This document shows, one piece after another, positions 54,161-62,666 of a stretch of DNA of 64,000 nucleotides (its first letter is position 1; every line of letters begins with the position of its first letter). This stretch comes from Iamia sp038233075. Its GTDB lineage: Bacteria; Actinomycetota; Acidimicrobiia; Acidimicrobiales; Iamiaceae. Location of the stretch: contig JBBSMQ010000020.1 in NCBI GenBank assembly GCA_038233075.1, positions 4,604 to 68,603 on the forward strand, written 5' to 3'. The translations under genes and the position numbers were made by a program. The notes beneath the pieces were generated by a model that was given only the letters and a program-made list of their open reading frames with translations, had not been told where the DNA came from and ran no database searches.

Positions 54161-56119
54161 TCAGCGCTCGACGAGGGTGAAGTGGGCCGGGTCCGGGGCG
54201 CGGGTCCAGTCCCAGTAGTCGACCAGACGCCAGGGGGAGAGGATCCGGATGCGTCCGCTCTCGTTCATGTACCAGCTGTGCCGGATCGACGGATGGGTCC
54301 AGACCATGCGGTCGAGCTCGGCCTGGAGGCGCTCGTTGTAGGCGTCGTGGGCCAGGGCGGTGCACTCTAGCGACGCGCCCGGGCCGGTGGCGACGAGACG
54401 AGCGAGAGCCTCCTCCACGTAGCGCACCTGGCACTCGGCGTGGAAGATCATGCTGCCACCGTGGGCCAGGTTCGTTCCCGGCCCGTAGAGGCAGAACAGG
54501 TTGGGGAACCCGGGGACGATGATGCCGTAGAGGGCGGTCGGCTCGTCGCCCCAACGCTCGGAGAGCAGCGCGCCCTCGCGGCCGACGATCTCCATGGGCC
54601 ACAGGTAGCGGTTGGCGTGGAAGCCGGTGGCCCACACGATCACGTCGACGGGGTGGAGGGTGCCGGTGGCGTCGACGATGCCGTCGGGGGTGACCTCGAC
54701 CACTCCGTCGGTCACCAGGTCGACGTGGTCCCTGGTCAGTGCGCCGAGCCAGCTGCCGTTGTCCTGCGGGGTGCGCTTGCCCAGGCACACGTAGTCGGGC
54801 ACCACCTTCTCCAACAACTCGGCGTCATCACCCACCCGCTCGGCCATCCACGCCGTGAACACCTCGCGGGCGGCGTCGTTGGCGGCGCTGACGGCTCGAT
54901 CTTGGTCGGGGAAGTCGGCGTCGACCCGCATGGCCTCCAACCCGCCGTCGCACGCGGGCCAGAAGAGGAGGAACCGGAACCAGCGACCGTAGAACGGCAG
55001 GTGGCGGATGGCCCAGGGCACGCCCGCCCCGACACCCTCGTGGTAGTGCGGGTTGGGGAACATCCACGGGGCTGAGCGCTGGAACACGGTGAGGTGGGCG
55101 ACGTCGTCGGCGATGGTGGGGACGATCTGGAAGGCGCTGGCCCCGGTGCCCACCACCGCCACCCTCTTGCCGCCCAGGTCGGTGCCGTCGATCCACTCGG
55201 CGCTGTGCATGTCGAGCCCGGCGAAGGTGCCCCGCCCGGGGATGTCGGGCACCTGGGGTCGGTTGAGCTGGCCCACGGCGCTGATCACGGCGGTGGCGTC
55301 GAGGTCCTCGGTGTCGCCCTCGGGGCCGCGGACGGTGACGGTCCAGTGCCCGGCGTCGTCGTCCCACTCGGCCCGGGTCACCTCGGTCGCGAAGCGGATG
55401 TGGTCGACCACGTCGAAGTCGTCGGCGCAGCGCTCGAAGTAGGCCTGCAGCTCGGGCTGGCGGGCGAAGCGCTCGGTCCACTCGTCGTCGGGGACGAAGG
55501 AGTAGCAGTAGAAGTGGTTCCCCACGTCGACCCGACAGCCGGGGTAGCGGTTCTCGTACCAGGTGCCGCCTACCCGGGCGTTCTTCTCGACGATCGTGTA
55601 GGGGATGCCGGCCCGGCCCAGGCGGATGCCGGCGAGGATGCCCGACATGCCCGCGCCGATCACCACCACCGGGAACTCCTGGCGGGCCTCGGGCGTGGCC
55701 TCCGGGGGCCAGGTCACCTCCCGCTCGTCGACGCCATCGAGCTCGAGCTCCTCGAGCAGGAGTCCGAGGTACTCCTCGGGCACGTCCTCGGCCACGAGGA
55801 ACCCCATCATCTCGTGCACCAGCTCTGGACCGGGCGACGGAGGCAGCACACAGCCACCGTCGCGGTAGGCGCAGATCGCCTCCAGGGCGCGGGCCCGCAC
55901 CGCGGCCTGGTCCTCGGGCGCCATGAACCCCTGGATCTCGTTGAGGAAGATGCCCTGCGGGCGGAGGTCACCCCGGATCCACGACGGATCGCCGGTCATG
56001 TGGACCAGCGACACCATGAGGGCGGGCACGCTCAAGTCGTCGAGGGCGGCAGCGATGGTGGCGTCGTCGTCGGTGATGGGCCGCCCGGCATGGCGGCTGC
56101 GGGTCGCGCGCTCGCTCAT
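54161..56119 (-). CDS. flavin-containing Baeyer-Villiger-type monooxygenase
   Basis: 652 aa. An extra N-terminal domain (~1-140) precedes the FAD Rossmann motif VVIGAGMSGILAGIRLGRAG; GGTWYENRYPGCRVD; second (NADPH) Rossmann VAVVGTGASAFQIVP; BVMO fingerprint F-x-G-x-x-x-H-x-x-x-W as FAGLDMHSAEW. Converts ketones to esters or lactones using NADPH and O2. Its ATG overlaps the P450 stop (ATGA), so the two are coupled. Confidence 0.93.
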   Translation of the reverse strand: MSERATRSRHAGRPITDDDATIAAALDDLSVPALMVSLVHMTGDPSWIRGDLRPQGIFLNEIQGFMAPEDQAAVRARALEAICAYRDGGCVLPPSPGPELVHEMMGFLVAEDVPEEYLGLLLEELELDGVDEREVTWPPEATPEARQEFPVVVIGAGMSGILAGIRLGRAGIPYTIVEKNARVGGTWYENRYPGCRVDVGNHFYCYSFVPDDEWTERFARQPELQAYFERCADDFDVVDHIRFATEVTRAEWDDDAGHWTVTVRGPEGDTEDLDATAVISAVGQLNRPQVPDIPGRGTFAGLDMHSAEWIDGTDLGGKRVAVVGTGASAFQIVPTIADDVAHLTVFQRSAPWMFPNPHYHEGVGAGVPWAIRHLPFYGRWFRFLLFWPACDGGLEAMRVDADFPDQDRAVSAANDAAREVFTAWMAERVGDDAELLEKVVPDYVCLGKRTPQDNGSWLGALTRDHVDLVTDGVVEVTPDGIVDATGTLHPVDVIVWATGFHANRYLWPMEIVGREGALLSERWGDEPTALYGIIVPGFPNLFCLYGPGTNLAHGGSMIFHAECQVRYVEEALARLVATGPGASLECTALAHDAYNERLQAELDRMVWTHPSIRHSWYMNESGRIRILSPWRLVDYWDWTRAPDPAHFTLVER

Positions 56120-57408
56120 CGGGCCGGCGTGAGGCGCACCGGCACCCGCTTGTAGCCGTTGTTGAGGTTGGACCGCAGCCGGCCCGGGTCGCCGGTCAGC
56201 TCGATGTCGTCGGTGCCGGCCAGCAGCTCCTCGAAGAAGACGCGGCCCTCCAGGCGGGCCAGGTGGACACCGAGGCAGAAGTGTTCGGCGATCCCGAAGC
56301 TGAGGTGGGGGTTGGGGTCGCGGTGGATGTCGAAGTCCTGGGCGTGGGCGAACACGGCGTCGTCGCGGTTGGCGGCGGTGTAGTACATGGCCACCTTCTC
56401 GCCCGCGGCGATGGGCACGCCGTGGAGCCCGGTGTCGGCGGTGGCGGTGCGCCGGAAGTAGTGCAGCGGGTTGGCCCAGCGCAGGATCTCCTCCACCGCC
56501 CCCGCGATCAGCGACGGGTCGGCTCGCAGCTCGGCCAGCTGGTCGGGGTGCTGGAGCAGGGCCAACAGGCCCGACGACAGCATGGTGCGGGTGGTGTCGT
56601 TGCCGGCGGTCACGAGCTGGACGAAGAAGCTGCCGAAGTCGACGTCGCTCATGGGCTCGCCGCCGAAGTCGCCGTCGAGGATGAGGGTTGTCAGGTCCTC
56701 CCGGGGCGGCTGGGCTCGACGCTCGGCCGCGAAGCCGATGGCGTACATGGCCATGTCGATCGACGCGCTGTGGTCCGCCTCACCCCCGGTGACCTCCGGG
56801 TCCTGTCCGGCGGTCTGGCGCTCGGCCAGGGAGTGCAGCAGGGCCCAGTCCTGCTCGGGCAGGCCCATGAGCCGGCCCATGACCTGGGTGGGCAGGTGGG
56901 CGGCCACCTGGTGCACGAAGTCGACGTCGCCAGCGTCGGTCGCCTCGGTCAGGATCTGTCGGCAGATGCCCCGGATCTGGTCCTCCAGGCGGGCGATGAC
57001 CTTGACCCGGAACGTCTCGGCCAGCGGCCGGCGGTAGGTGACGTGGCGGGGTGGGTCCATGGCCAGGAGCATGTTGCGCATCATCTCCAGGTCCGTCTCG
57101 GGCAGGTCCTCCAGCACCACGCCGCCCTCGGAGGCCGAGAACAGCTTCGGCTCCCGGGCCACGGTGACCACATCGGCGTGGTCCAGCACCGCGTGGAAGC
57201 CGGGCCGGCCCTCCACGTCCTCCGACCCCGCCCGCCGCCCCGTCTGGCTCGGCTCCGCCGAGGCCGATCCCATCGGTATCCAGGCCACGGGCGTGGTGCG
57301 GCGCAGCTCGGCCAGGGCCTCGTGGGGGACACCCTCGCCGAAGGTCGACGGGTCACCCAGGGCCAGGGTGGTGGGGGCGGTCGTGCGGACAGGTCCGGGA
57401 GCGGCCAT
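56116..57408 (-). CDS. cytochrome P450
   Basis: 430 aa. I-helix AGNDTTR, K-helix ExxR within VEEILRWANPLHYFRR, heme loop FGIAEHFCLGVHLARLEGRV with the Cys ligand. ATG 57408 chosen because the upstream in-frame region crosses a palindromic operator. No reductase partner is in the window. Translationally coupled to the BVMO. Confidence 0.95.
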   Translation of the reverse strand: MAAPGPVRTTAPTTLALGDPSTFGEGVPHEALAELRRTTPVAWIPMGSASAEPSQTGRRAGSEDVEGRPGFHAVLDHADVVTVAREPKLFSASEGGVVLEDLPETDLEMMRNMLLAMDPPRHVTYRRPLAETFRVKVIARLEDQIRGICRQILTEATDAGDVDFVHQVAAHLPTQVMGRLMGLPEQDWALLHSLAERQTAGQDPEVTGGEADHSASIDMAMYAIGFAAERRAQPPREDLTTLILDGDFGGEPMSDVDFGSFFVQLVTAGNDTTRTMLSSGLLALLQHPDQLAELRADPSLIAGAVEEILRWANPLHYFRRTATADTGLHGVPIAAGEKVAMYYTAANRDDAVFAHAQDFDIHRDPNPHLSFGIAEHFCLGVHLARLEGRVFFEELLAGTDDIELTGDPGRLRSNLNNGYKRVPVRLTPAR

Positions 57409-57450
57409 CGCAGCCTCCGAGTCGGTGGGGCTTCGAGTGTGCCCCAGTGC

Positions 57451-57464
57451 TGGACAGGCGTCCA
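57451..57464. promoter_or_regulatory. palindromic operator upstream of P450-BVMO
   Basis: TGGACAGGCGTCCA, 43 nt upstream of the P450 ATG and 55 nt upstream of the divergent esterase; matches the perfect palindrome at 42442-42455 except for one central base pair position (GGT/GGC). Confidence 0.45.
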
Positions 57465-57518
57465 CCGCCATCGACCTGGGCATGATGAGGCTCCGACCCC
57501 GCCCGCTCGGAGCAGCCC

Positions 57519-58403
57519 ATGAGCCACCCCGGCATCGCCACCGTCCGCCAGCTCATCGTCGACAGCGTCCGCGCCGAGCAGCCCACGATCGAGGAGCGTC
57601 GGGCCTGGCTCGACTCCCTGGGCGACGTCCTGCCGCCGCCCTCCGGCGTGGTCATCGAGGACCTGACCCTCGGTGGACGCCCCGCCAGTCGCACCACTCC
57701 CGGACAGGTGGGCCCCGGCACCGTCCTCTACCTCCACGGGGGGGCCTACGTGTCAGGGTCGCTGGTCAGCCACCGCGGCCTCGTCGCCCGGCTGGCCCTG
57801 GCGTCCAAGACCACCGCCCACGCCCTCGACTACCGCCTCGCTCCCGAGCACCCCTTCCCCGCCGGCCTCGAGGACGCGGTGGCCGCCTTCCGGGAGCTCG
57901 ACGCCGCCGGTGCCGGCCCCATCGCCGTGGCCGGAGACTCCGCCGGCGGAGGTCTGGTCCTGGCCACGCTGATGGCCCTCCGCGACGAGGGTGGGACCCA
58001 GCCCGTCGCCGGCGTGGCGCTCTCACCCTGGGCCGACCTGACCCAGAGCGGAGCCTCGTACGAGACTCGAGGCGACGACGACCCCCTCCTCACGCGCGAG
58101 GGCCTCACCGAGGGCGCCGAGCTCTACCTGGGCGGCGCCGACGCCACCGACCCGCTGGCCTCACCTCTGCTCGGCGACCTGTCGGGTCTGCCGCCGGTGA
58201 TGATCGAGGTGGGCGACGGCGAGGTGCTGCTCGACGACGCCCGTGGGGTGGCCGAGCGGATCACCGCGGCGGGCGGTGAGGCCGAGCTGGAGGTGTGGCC
58301 CGAGATGCTCCACGTCTTCCAGGCCTTCCCGGCCGACCTGGTGCCCGAGGCCGACCAGAGCCTGGAGCGCGTCGGCCGCTTCCTCGCCGACCGCCTCAGC
58401 TGA
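57519..58403 (+). CDS. hormone-sensitive-lipase-family esterase
   Basis: 294 aa. YLHGGAYVSGS (HGG oxyanion motif), AVAGDSAGGGLVLATLMAL (nucleophile Ser), ADQSLE acid-base region with Asp in EVGDGEVLLDD and His in MLHVFQAFP. HSL/family IV esterase, cytosolic. Divergent from the P450-BVMO operon; would hydrolyse the ester formed by the BVMO. Confidence 0.94.
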   Translation: MSHPGIATVRQLIVDSVRAEQPTIEERRAWLDSLGDVLPPPSGVVIEDLTLGGRPASRTTPGQVGPGTVLYLHGGAYVSGSLVSHRGLVARLALASKTTAHALDYRLAPEHPFPAGLEDAVAAFRELDAAGAGPIAVAGDSAGGGLVLATLMALRDEGGTQPVAGVALSPWADLTQSGASYETRGDDDPLLTREGLTEGAELYLGGADATDPLASPLLGDLSGLPPVMIEVGDGEVLLDDARGVAERITAAGGEAELEVWPEMLHVFQAFPADLVPEADQSLERVGRFLADRLS

Positions 58404-58440
58404 TCGGAGCGTGACCGCCCTCGGGCACCGCGCGCCCTCG

Positions 58441-58490
58441 TACTGGTCCCGAGAATGGTCGTCCTGGCCACCAGGATCGGGACCAGTTCG
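58441..58490. repeat. palindromic repeat family A, copy 3
   Basis: Perfect 11-nt arms ACTGGTCCCGA (58442-58452) and TCGGGACCAGT (58477-58487) with a GGTCGT…GGCCACC core; sits between convergent esterase and TetR stops. Confidence 0.8.
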
Positions 58491-58513
58491 AGGCCGGCGG
58501 CGCCGGAGGGGCG

Positions 58514-59119
58514 TCAGGCGGTGAGGGCGTCTAGGGCGGCGGTCCAGGTCCTGCGGACCTGGGTCCGGGAGCGGCCGTGGACCGACCCGAGGAGGTCCCA
58601 GGCCTCGAACGAGGTCAGCGCATCGATGGCGGCGACCCGGTCGTCGGCTCGGGCGGGGGTCAGGACGGCCAGCTCGGGCGTGAAGTGCTCCCGGACCTGG
58701 GCCGCCAGCAGGGACCGGGCGTCGGCCAGGGAGTGAGCGATGCGGGGCGCATCGAGGGCGCGTGCCCGGGCCACGCGGGCCACGGGCGCGATGGCCTCGT
58801 AGAGGTCGAGGCGGGCGTCAACGAGACGGGCGACGCGATCGTCCCGGCCTCCCCGACCGATCGAGGGGACGGCGAAGAGGGGAGCGACCCGGGCGAAGTG
58901 GTGCTCGATCGTCTGCCGGTGGAGGTCGTCGAGGTTCTCGAAGTACCGGAAGACCGACGAGATCGACACCCCGGCCCGTTCGGCGATGGCCTCGACCGTT
59001 GGCGTGGCCCTGTCCTCCTCGATGAGGGCGAACACCGCGTCGACCACCGCGGTGCGGTTGCGCTCTCGTCGGGCGCGGCGCCCGTCGACGGCAGGGGCGT
59101 CGGCTGCGGTGTCCGCCAC
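58514..59119 (-). CDS. TetR-family transcriptional regulator
   Basis: 201 aa from GTG 59119. HTH TVEAIAERAGVSISSVFRYF, then helices of the ligand domain. Divergent from an SDR gene across a 109-nt region with a 25-bp inverted repeat (59146-59170) that is probably its operator; a second copy lies at 60095. Confidence 0.9.
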   Translation of the reverse strand: MADTAADAPAVDGRRARRERNRTAVVDAVFALIEEDRATPTVEAIAERAGVSISSVFRYFENLDDLHRQTIEHHFARVAPLFAVPSIGRGGRDDRVARLVDARLDLYEAIAPVARVARARALDAPRIAHSLADARSLLAAQVREHFTPELAVLTPARADDRVAAIDALTSFEAWDLLGSVHGRSRTQVRRTWTAALDALTA

Positions 59120-59145
59120 GCCCAACACTGTAGTGATCCCGTGAA

Positions 59146-59202
59146 CTTGTGGGAGACGGTGTCGCACAAGCCGTTGACTCGGACGGCCGCGGCGTGTGGG
59201 AT
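59146..59202 (+). promoter_or_regulatory. operator O1 with -35/-10 promoter for the SDR gene
   Basis: Inverted repeat TTGTG-N13-CACAA (59146-59170 including one flanking C/G pair; 10 of 12 arm positions pair), then CCG, TTGACT (59174-59179), 17-nt spacer, TGGGAT (59197-59202). The same arrangement recurs at 60095-60151. Confidence 0.65.
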
Positions 59203-59228
59203 CCTCCCCAGCCGAACGAGGAGGTCCC

Positions 59229-60092
59229 ATGCAGGAGCTGGCCACCAAGGTCGCCGTCGTCACCGGAGCGGGTAGCGGCATGGGCCGGGCCATGGCGGTC
59301 CGGTTCGCGGCCGAGGGCATGCGCGTCGCCCTGGCCGACATCGAGGCCGCATCGTTGAAGGAGACCGAGCGCCTCATCGTCGAGGCCGGCGGAGCCGCCG
59401 ACGACGTGGTGGTGCAGCTCACCGATGTGTCGTCCGAGGCCGAGGTCGACGCCCTGGCCGAGCAGGTCTACGGCGAGTGGAACCAGGTCGACGTGTTGGT
59501 CAACAACGCCGGCGTCTTCGTCGGCGGCTTCCTCTGGGAACGCCCTCCGGCCGACCTCGAGTTCGTCCTCGGTCCCAACCTGTGGGGGATCCTCCACGGC
59601 ATCCGCGCCTTCGTGCCCCGGATGCTCGCCCAGGGCACCGAGGGCCACATCGTGAACACCGTCTCGGCCGCGGGCCTGCTCGGCACGCCGTACGCCGGTC
59701 CCTACAGCATCTCGAAGTTCGCCGCCCTGGCCGCCACCGAGTCCCTGGCCTCGGACCTGGAGGCCATCGGCGCCCCCCTCAAGGTCACCGCCCTCTGCCC
59801 AGGCATCGTGAACACCGACATCGCCAACGGCTCCGAACGTCACCGTCCGGCCGCCCTGGCCACCGAGACCACCGACGACCGGGCCTTCGTGAGCGAGATG
59901 CTGGCCGACGTCACCGCCAAGGGCATCGACCCGTCGGAGGTGGCGGAGATGGTGGTGGGCGCGATCCGCGAGGAGCGCTTCCTGCTGCTCACCCACCAGG
60001 AGTACGCGCCGGCCCTGGCGCGGCGGGCCGCGGCGCTGGCCGAGGGCACGCTGCCCGAGCCCGGCGACTTCGGCGAGGTCCCGGACTCCTGA
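59229..60092 (+). CDS. short-chain dehydrogenase/reductase
   Basis: 287 aa from ATG 59229 with GAGGAGG upstream. TGAGSGMGRAMAVRFAAEG cofactor motif, NNAGVF, Ser in IVNTVSAAGLLG, YxxxK as YSISKFAAL, and PGIVNTDI. NAD(P)-dependent alcohol/ketone interconversion. Controlled by the adjacent TetR, by position and operator. Confidence 0.93.
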   Translation: MQELATKVAVVTGAGSGMGRAMAVRFAAEGMRVALADIEAASLKETERLIVEAGGAADDVVVQLTDVSSEAEVDALAEQVYGEWNQVDVLVNNAGVFVGGFLWERPPADLEFVLGPNLWGILHGIRAFVPRMLAQGTEGHIVNTVSAAGLLGTPYAGPYSISKFAALAATESLASDLEAIGAPLKVTALCPGIVNTDIANGSERHRPAALATETTDDRAFVSEMLADVTAKGIDPSEVAEMVVGAIREERFLLLTHQEYAPALARRAAALAEGTLPEPGDFGEVPDS

Positions 60093-60094
60093 TT

Positions 60095-60151
60095 GTTGTG
60101 AGACTCTGATTGTCACAACCTGTTGACATCGACCGCACCGGCGGGTGAGAT
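60095..60151 (+). promoter_or_regulatory. operator O2 with -35/-10 promoter, leaderless start
   Basis: Inverted repeat with perfect 7-nt arms GTTGTGA (60095) and TCACAAC (ends 60119), then CTG, TTGACA (60123-60128), 17-nt spacer, TGAGAT (60146-60151) and ATG at 60158 only 6 nt later, the geometry of a leaderless transcript. Same spacing as O1. Confidence 0.65.
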
Positions 60152-60157
60152 GGCCAC

Positions 60158-60893
60158 ATGTCAACCCACGCGGCCACCGTGGCCGAGGTGCTGCGGAGCG
60201 AGGGCTACGCCACCTTTTGCGTGGGCAAGTGGCACCTGGCGCCGATGGAGCAGTGCTCGGCCGCCGGGCCGTTCGACCACTGGCCCGTGGCTCGGGGCTT
60301 CGACCGGTTCTACGGCTTCCTGGAGGGCGAGACCGACCAGTTCCGCCCCGACCTCGTCTGCGACAACCATCCGATCACCCCGCCGGCCGGCCCCGAGGAC
60401 GGCTACCACCTCAGCGAGGACATGGTCGACCAGATGCTGCGGATGATCTCCGACAGCAAGGGCGTGCGCCCCGACCGGCCGTTCTTCGCCTACCTGCCGT
60501 TCGGGGCCACCCACGCCCCCCACCAGGCGCCACCGGAGTACCTGGCCAAGGACCGCGGCCGCTTCGACGAGGGGTGGGACGTGGTGCGCCAGCGGTGGTT
60601 CGAGCGCCAGCTCGACCTCGGTGTGATCCCCGGCGGGACCGAGCTAGCCCCCCGCAACCCGGGGGTCGAGCCGTGGGACGAGCTGCCCGAGGCCCAGCAG
60701 CGGCTGGCCGCCCGCCTGCAGGAGGCCTTCGCCGCCTTCCTCGACCACACCGACGCCCAGATCGGTCGCCTGGTCGACGGGCTGCGCCAGCTGGGCCAGC
60801 TGGACGACACGATCCTCGTGGTGCTGGCCGACAACGGCGCCTCCCAGGAGGGCGGCCCGTTCGGTGTCATGCACGAGATGAAGTTCTTCAACG
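60158..60893 (+). pseudogene. arylsulfatase internal fragment
   Basis: Reads EGYATFCVGKWHLAPMEQC … GPFDHWPVARGFDRFYGFLE, GETDQFRPDLVCDNHPI, DDTILVVLADNGASQEGGPF, MHEMKFFNG, matching the middle of arylsulfatases. The N-terminal ~100 residues with the formylglycine motif (C-x-P-x-R) and metal ligands are missing, as is everything after ~60893. The ATG at 60158 appears to be a foreign start fused to the fragment. Confidence 0.8.
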
Positions 60894-61097
60894 GGTCGCC
60901 AGTGGGACCAGGCCCGCTTCAACGCCTTCCCCAGCCGAGCCGCGTTCATGGCCGTGGTCACCGACCCGGGCCGCCTGGAGGCCCAGAAGGACCACCGGGA
61001 GACGGCCATCGCCGACACCTACACCATGATCCTTCGACCCACGATCGACCGCCTGGCCGAGAGCACGCAGTCCACCCCCAGCACGGAGACACCCTGA
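60894..61097 (+). pseudogene. 3-prime part of a DUF1330-like gene
   Basis: In another frame than the sulfatase: QWDQARFNAFPSRAAFMAVV, TDPGRLEAQKDHRETAIADT, YTMILRPTIDRLAESTQS, stop at 61095-61097 overlapping the dehalogenase ATG (TGATG). The FPSRAAF and late R-P pattern resembles DUF1330 proteins. The first half is missing; joined to the sulfatase by deletion near 60893. Confidence 0.6.
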
Positions 61098-62005
61098 TGC
61101 AGACCGTCCGCACCCCCGACGAGCAGTTCGTCGACCTCCCCGACTTCCCCTTCGAGCCGCACTACGTGGAGGTCGACGACGGCGAGGGTGGCACCCTCCG
61201 CGTCCACTTCCTGGACGAGGGGCCGGCCGACGCCGCTTCGGTCCTGCTGATGCACGGCGAGCCGACCTGGGCCTACCTCTACCGGAAGATGGTCCCGGCC
61301 CTGGTCGAGGCCGGACACCGGGTGATCGTCCCCGACCTGGTCGGCTTCGGCCGCAGCGACAAGCCCACCGAGCAGAGCGACCACACCTACGCCCGCCACG
61401 TGGAGTGGATGCGCCAGGCCCTCTTCGACCGCCTCGACCTGCGCGACATCACCTTCTTCGGCCAGGACTGGGGCGGGCTCATCGGCCTGCGCCTGGTGGC
61501 GGCCGACCCGGACCGCTACGCCCGGGTCGCGGTGGGCAACACCGGACTGCCCACCGGCCACGGCGCGCCCAGTGAGGCGTTCCTCGCCTGGCAGACCTTC
61601 TCGCAGACGACCGAGGACTTCCCTGTGGGCGGCATCATCAACGGCGGCTGTGCCGGTGACCTGCCCGCCGAGGTCATCGCCGCCTACGACGCCCCCTTCC
61701 CCGACGACACCTACAAGGCCGGGGCCCGGATCATGCCCGCCCTGGTGCCTACCAGCACCGAGGACCCGGCCAGCGCCGACAACATCGCCGCCTGGGAGGT
61801 CCTCAGCGCGTTCGACCGCCCCTTCCTCATCGCCTTCAGCGACGGAGACCCGGTGACCAAGGGGGGCGACGCGCCCTTCAAGGCCAAGGTGGCCGGGGCC
61901 CAGGGCCTCGACCACCCCACCATCGAGGGCGGCGGCCACTTCCTCCAGGAGGACAAGGGCCCCGAGCTGGCCCAGGTGCTGGTCGACTTCATCTCCTCCT
62001 CGTGA
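61097..62005 (+). CDS. haloalkane dehalogenase (HLD-I-like)
   Basis: 302 aa. Hydrolyses carbon-halogen bonds. HGEPTW (53-58) forms the oxyanion/halide region, nucleophile D124 in FFGQDWGGLIG with Trp125 as halide-stabilising residue, catalytic His in GGGHFLQED. Length and HGEPTW match subfamily I (DhlA/DhmA type). ATG overlaps the preceding stop by one base. Members with natural non-halogenated roles exist. Confidence 0.92.
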   Translation: MQTVRTPDEQFVDLPDFPFEPHYVEVDDGEGGTLRVHFLDEGPADAASVLLMHGEPTWAYLYRKMVPALVEAGHRVIVPDLVGFGRSDKPTEQSDHTYARHVEWMRQALFDRLDLRDITFFGQDWGGLIGLRLVAADPDRYARVAVGNTGLPTGHGAPSEAFLAWQTFSQTTEDFPVGGIINGGCAGDLPAEVIAAYDAPFPDDTYKAGARIMPALVPTSTEDPASADNIAAWEVLSAFDRPFLIAFSDGDPVTKGGDAPFKAKVAGAQGLDHPTIEGGGHFLQEDKGPELAQVLVDFISSS

Positions 62006-62186
62006 CCGAGGTCGATTGGCTGGTGCTCAGCCGGCGGGCGGCGTTGGCGTCGCACCGGCTGATCGGGTGGATCTACTGGGATCCCGTGGGCATCTAGCGC
62101 TACGCCGCCCTCGGTGCCCGACGGAGTGGGCTACTACATCGCAACCCGCGGGGCGTCGCTGGCGCCCGCCGGCAACGCTGTCATCC
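62002..62186 (+). pseudogene. SCO6745-family relic with in-frame stop
   Basis: GTG 62002 overlaps the dehalogenase stop (GTGA): VTEVDWLVLSRRAALASHRL, IGWIYWDPVGI, then TAG at 62095-62097; RYAALG continues after the stop and, one frame over, VPDGVGYYIATRGASLAPAG NAVI ends near 62186. The family protein is ~280 aa; only ~60 codons remain. Confidence 0.6.
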
Positions 62187-62210
62187 CCCGTCTCACCAGG
62201 AGCACCTCCC

Positions 62211-62666
62211 GTGGCCACCGTGACCCGATCTCGCACCATCGCCCGACCCCGCGAGGAGGTGTGGGCCGCGCTGGCCGACTTCGGTGACATCGCCGCCTGG
62301 GCCGACAACGCCGACCACTCCTGCCTGCTGGGCGCTTCCGGTGCCCCGACCGTGGGTGTCGGGGTCACCCGACGGGTCCAAGCCGGACGCATCACGCTCG
62401 TCGAGCGCGTCGTTCGGTGGGACGAACCCGAAGCGCTGGCCTACGCCATCGACGGCCTTCCCCCCGTCATCCGATCGGTGACCAACGAGTGGCGGCTCGT
62501 TCCCACGGGGGGCCCCACCCAGGTCTCCCTGACCACTCGTGTCGACTGCGGACCCCGCCCCCCGCAGAAGCTCATCGCTCGCATCGCCGCTCGTCGCCTG
62601 GCCAAGGCGTCCGAGACCATGTTGTCCGGACTGGCCTCCACGCTCGAAGGAGCATCCCATGCCTGA
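62211..62666 (+). CDS. SRPBCC-family protein (polyketide cyclase/START-like)
   Basis: 151 aa from GTG 62211, SD-like AGGAG at 62198. TRSRTIARPREEVWAALADF, CLLGASGAPTVGVGVTRRVQ and a C-terminal helix (LIARIAARRLAKASETMLSG) give the helix-grip fold. Binds hydrophobic ligands. Its stop overlaps the following sulfatase start by 8 nt. Confidence 0.88.
   Translation: MATVTRSRTIARPREEVWAALADFGDIAAWADNADHSCLLGASGAPTVGVGVTRRVQAGRITLVERVVRWDEPEALAYAIDGLPPVIRSVTNEWRLVPTGGPTQVSLTTRVDCGPRPPQKLIARIAARRLAKASETMLSGLASTLEGASHA

Noticed and set aside
52512..54788. Long open frame on the - strand (~750 codons)
   Set aside because: Antisense to the amidase and shifted from the BVMO; no recognisable domain, shadow of high GC.
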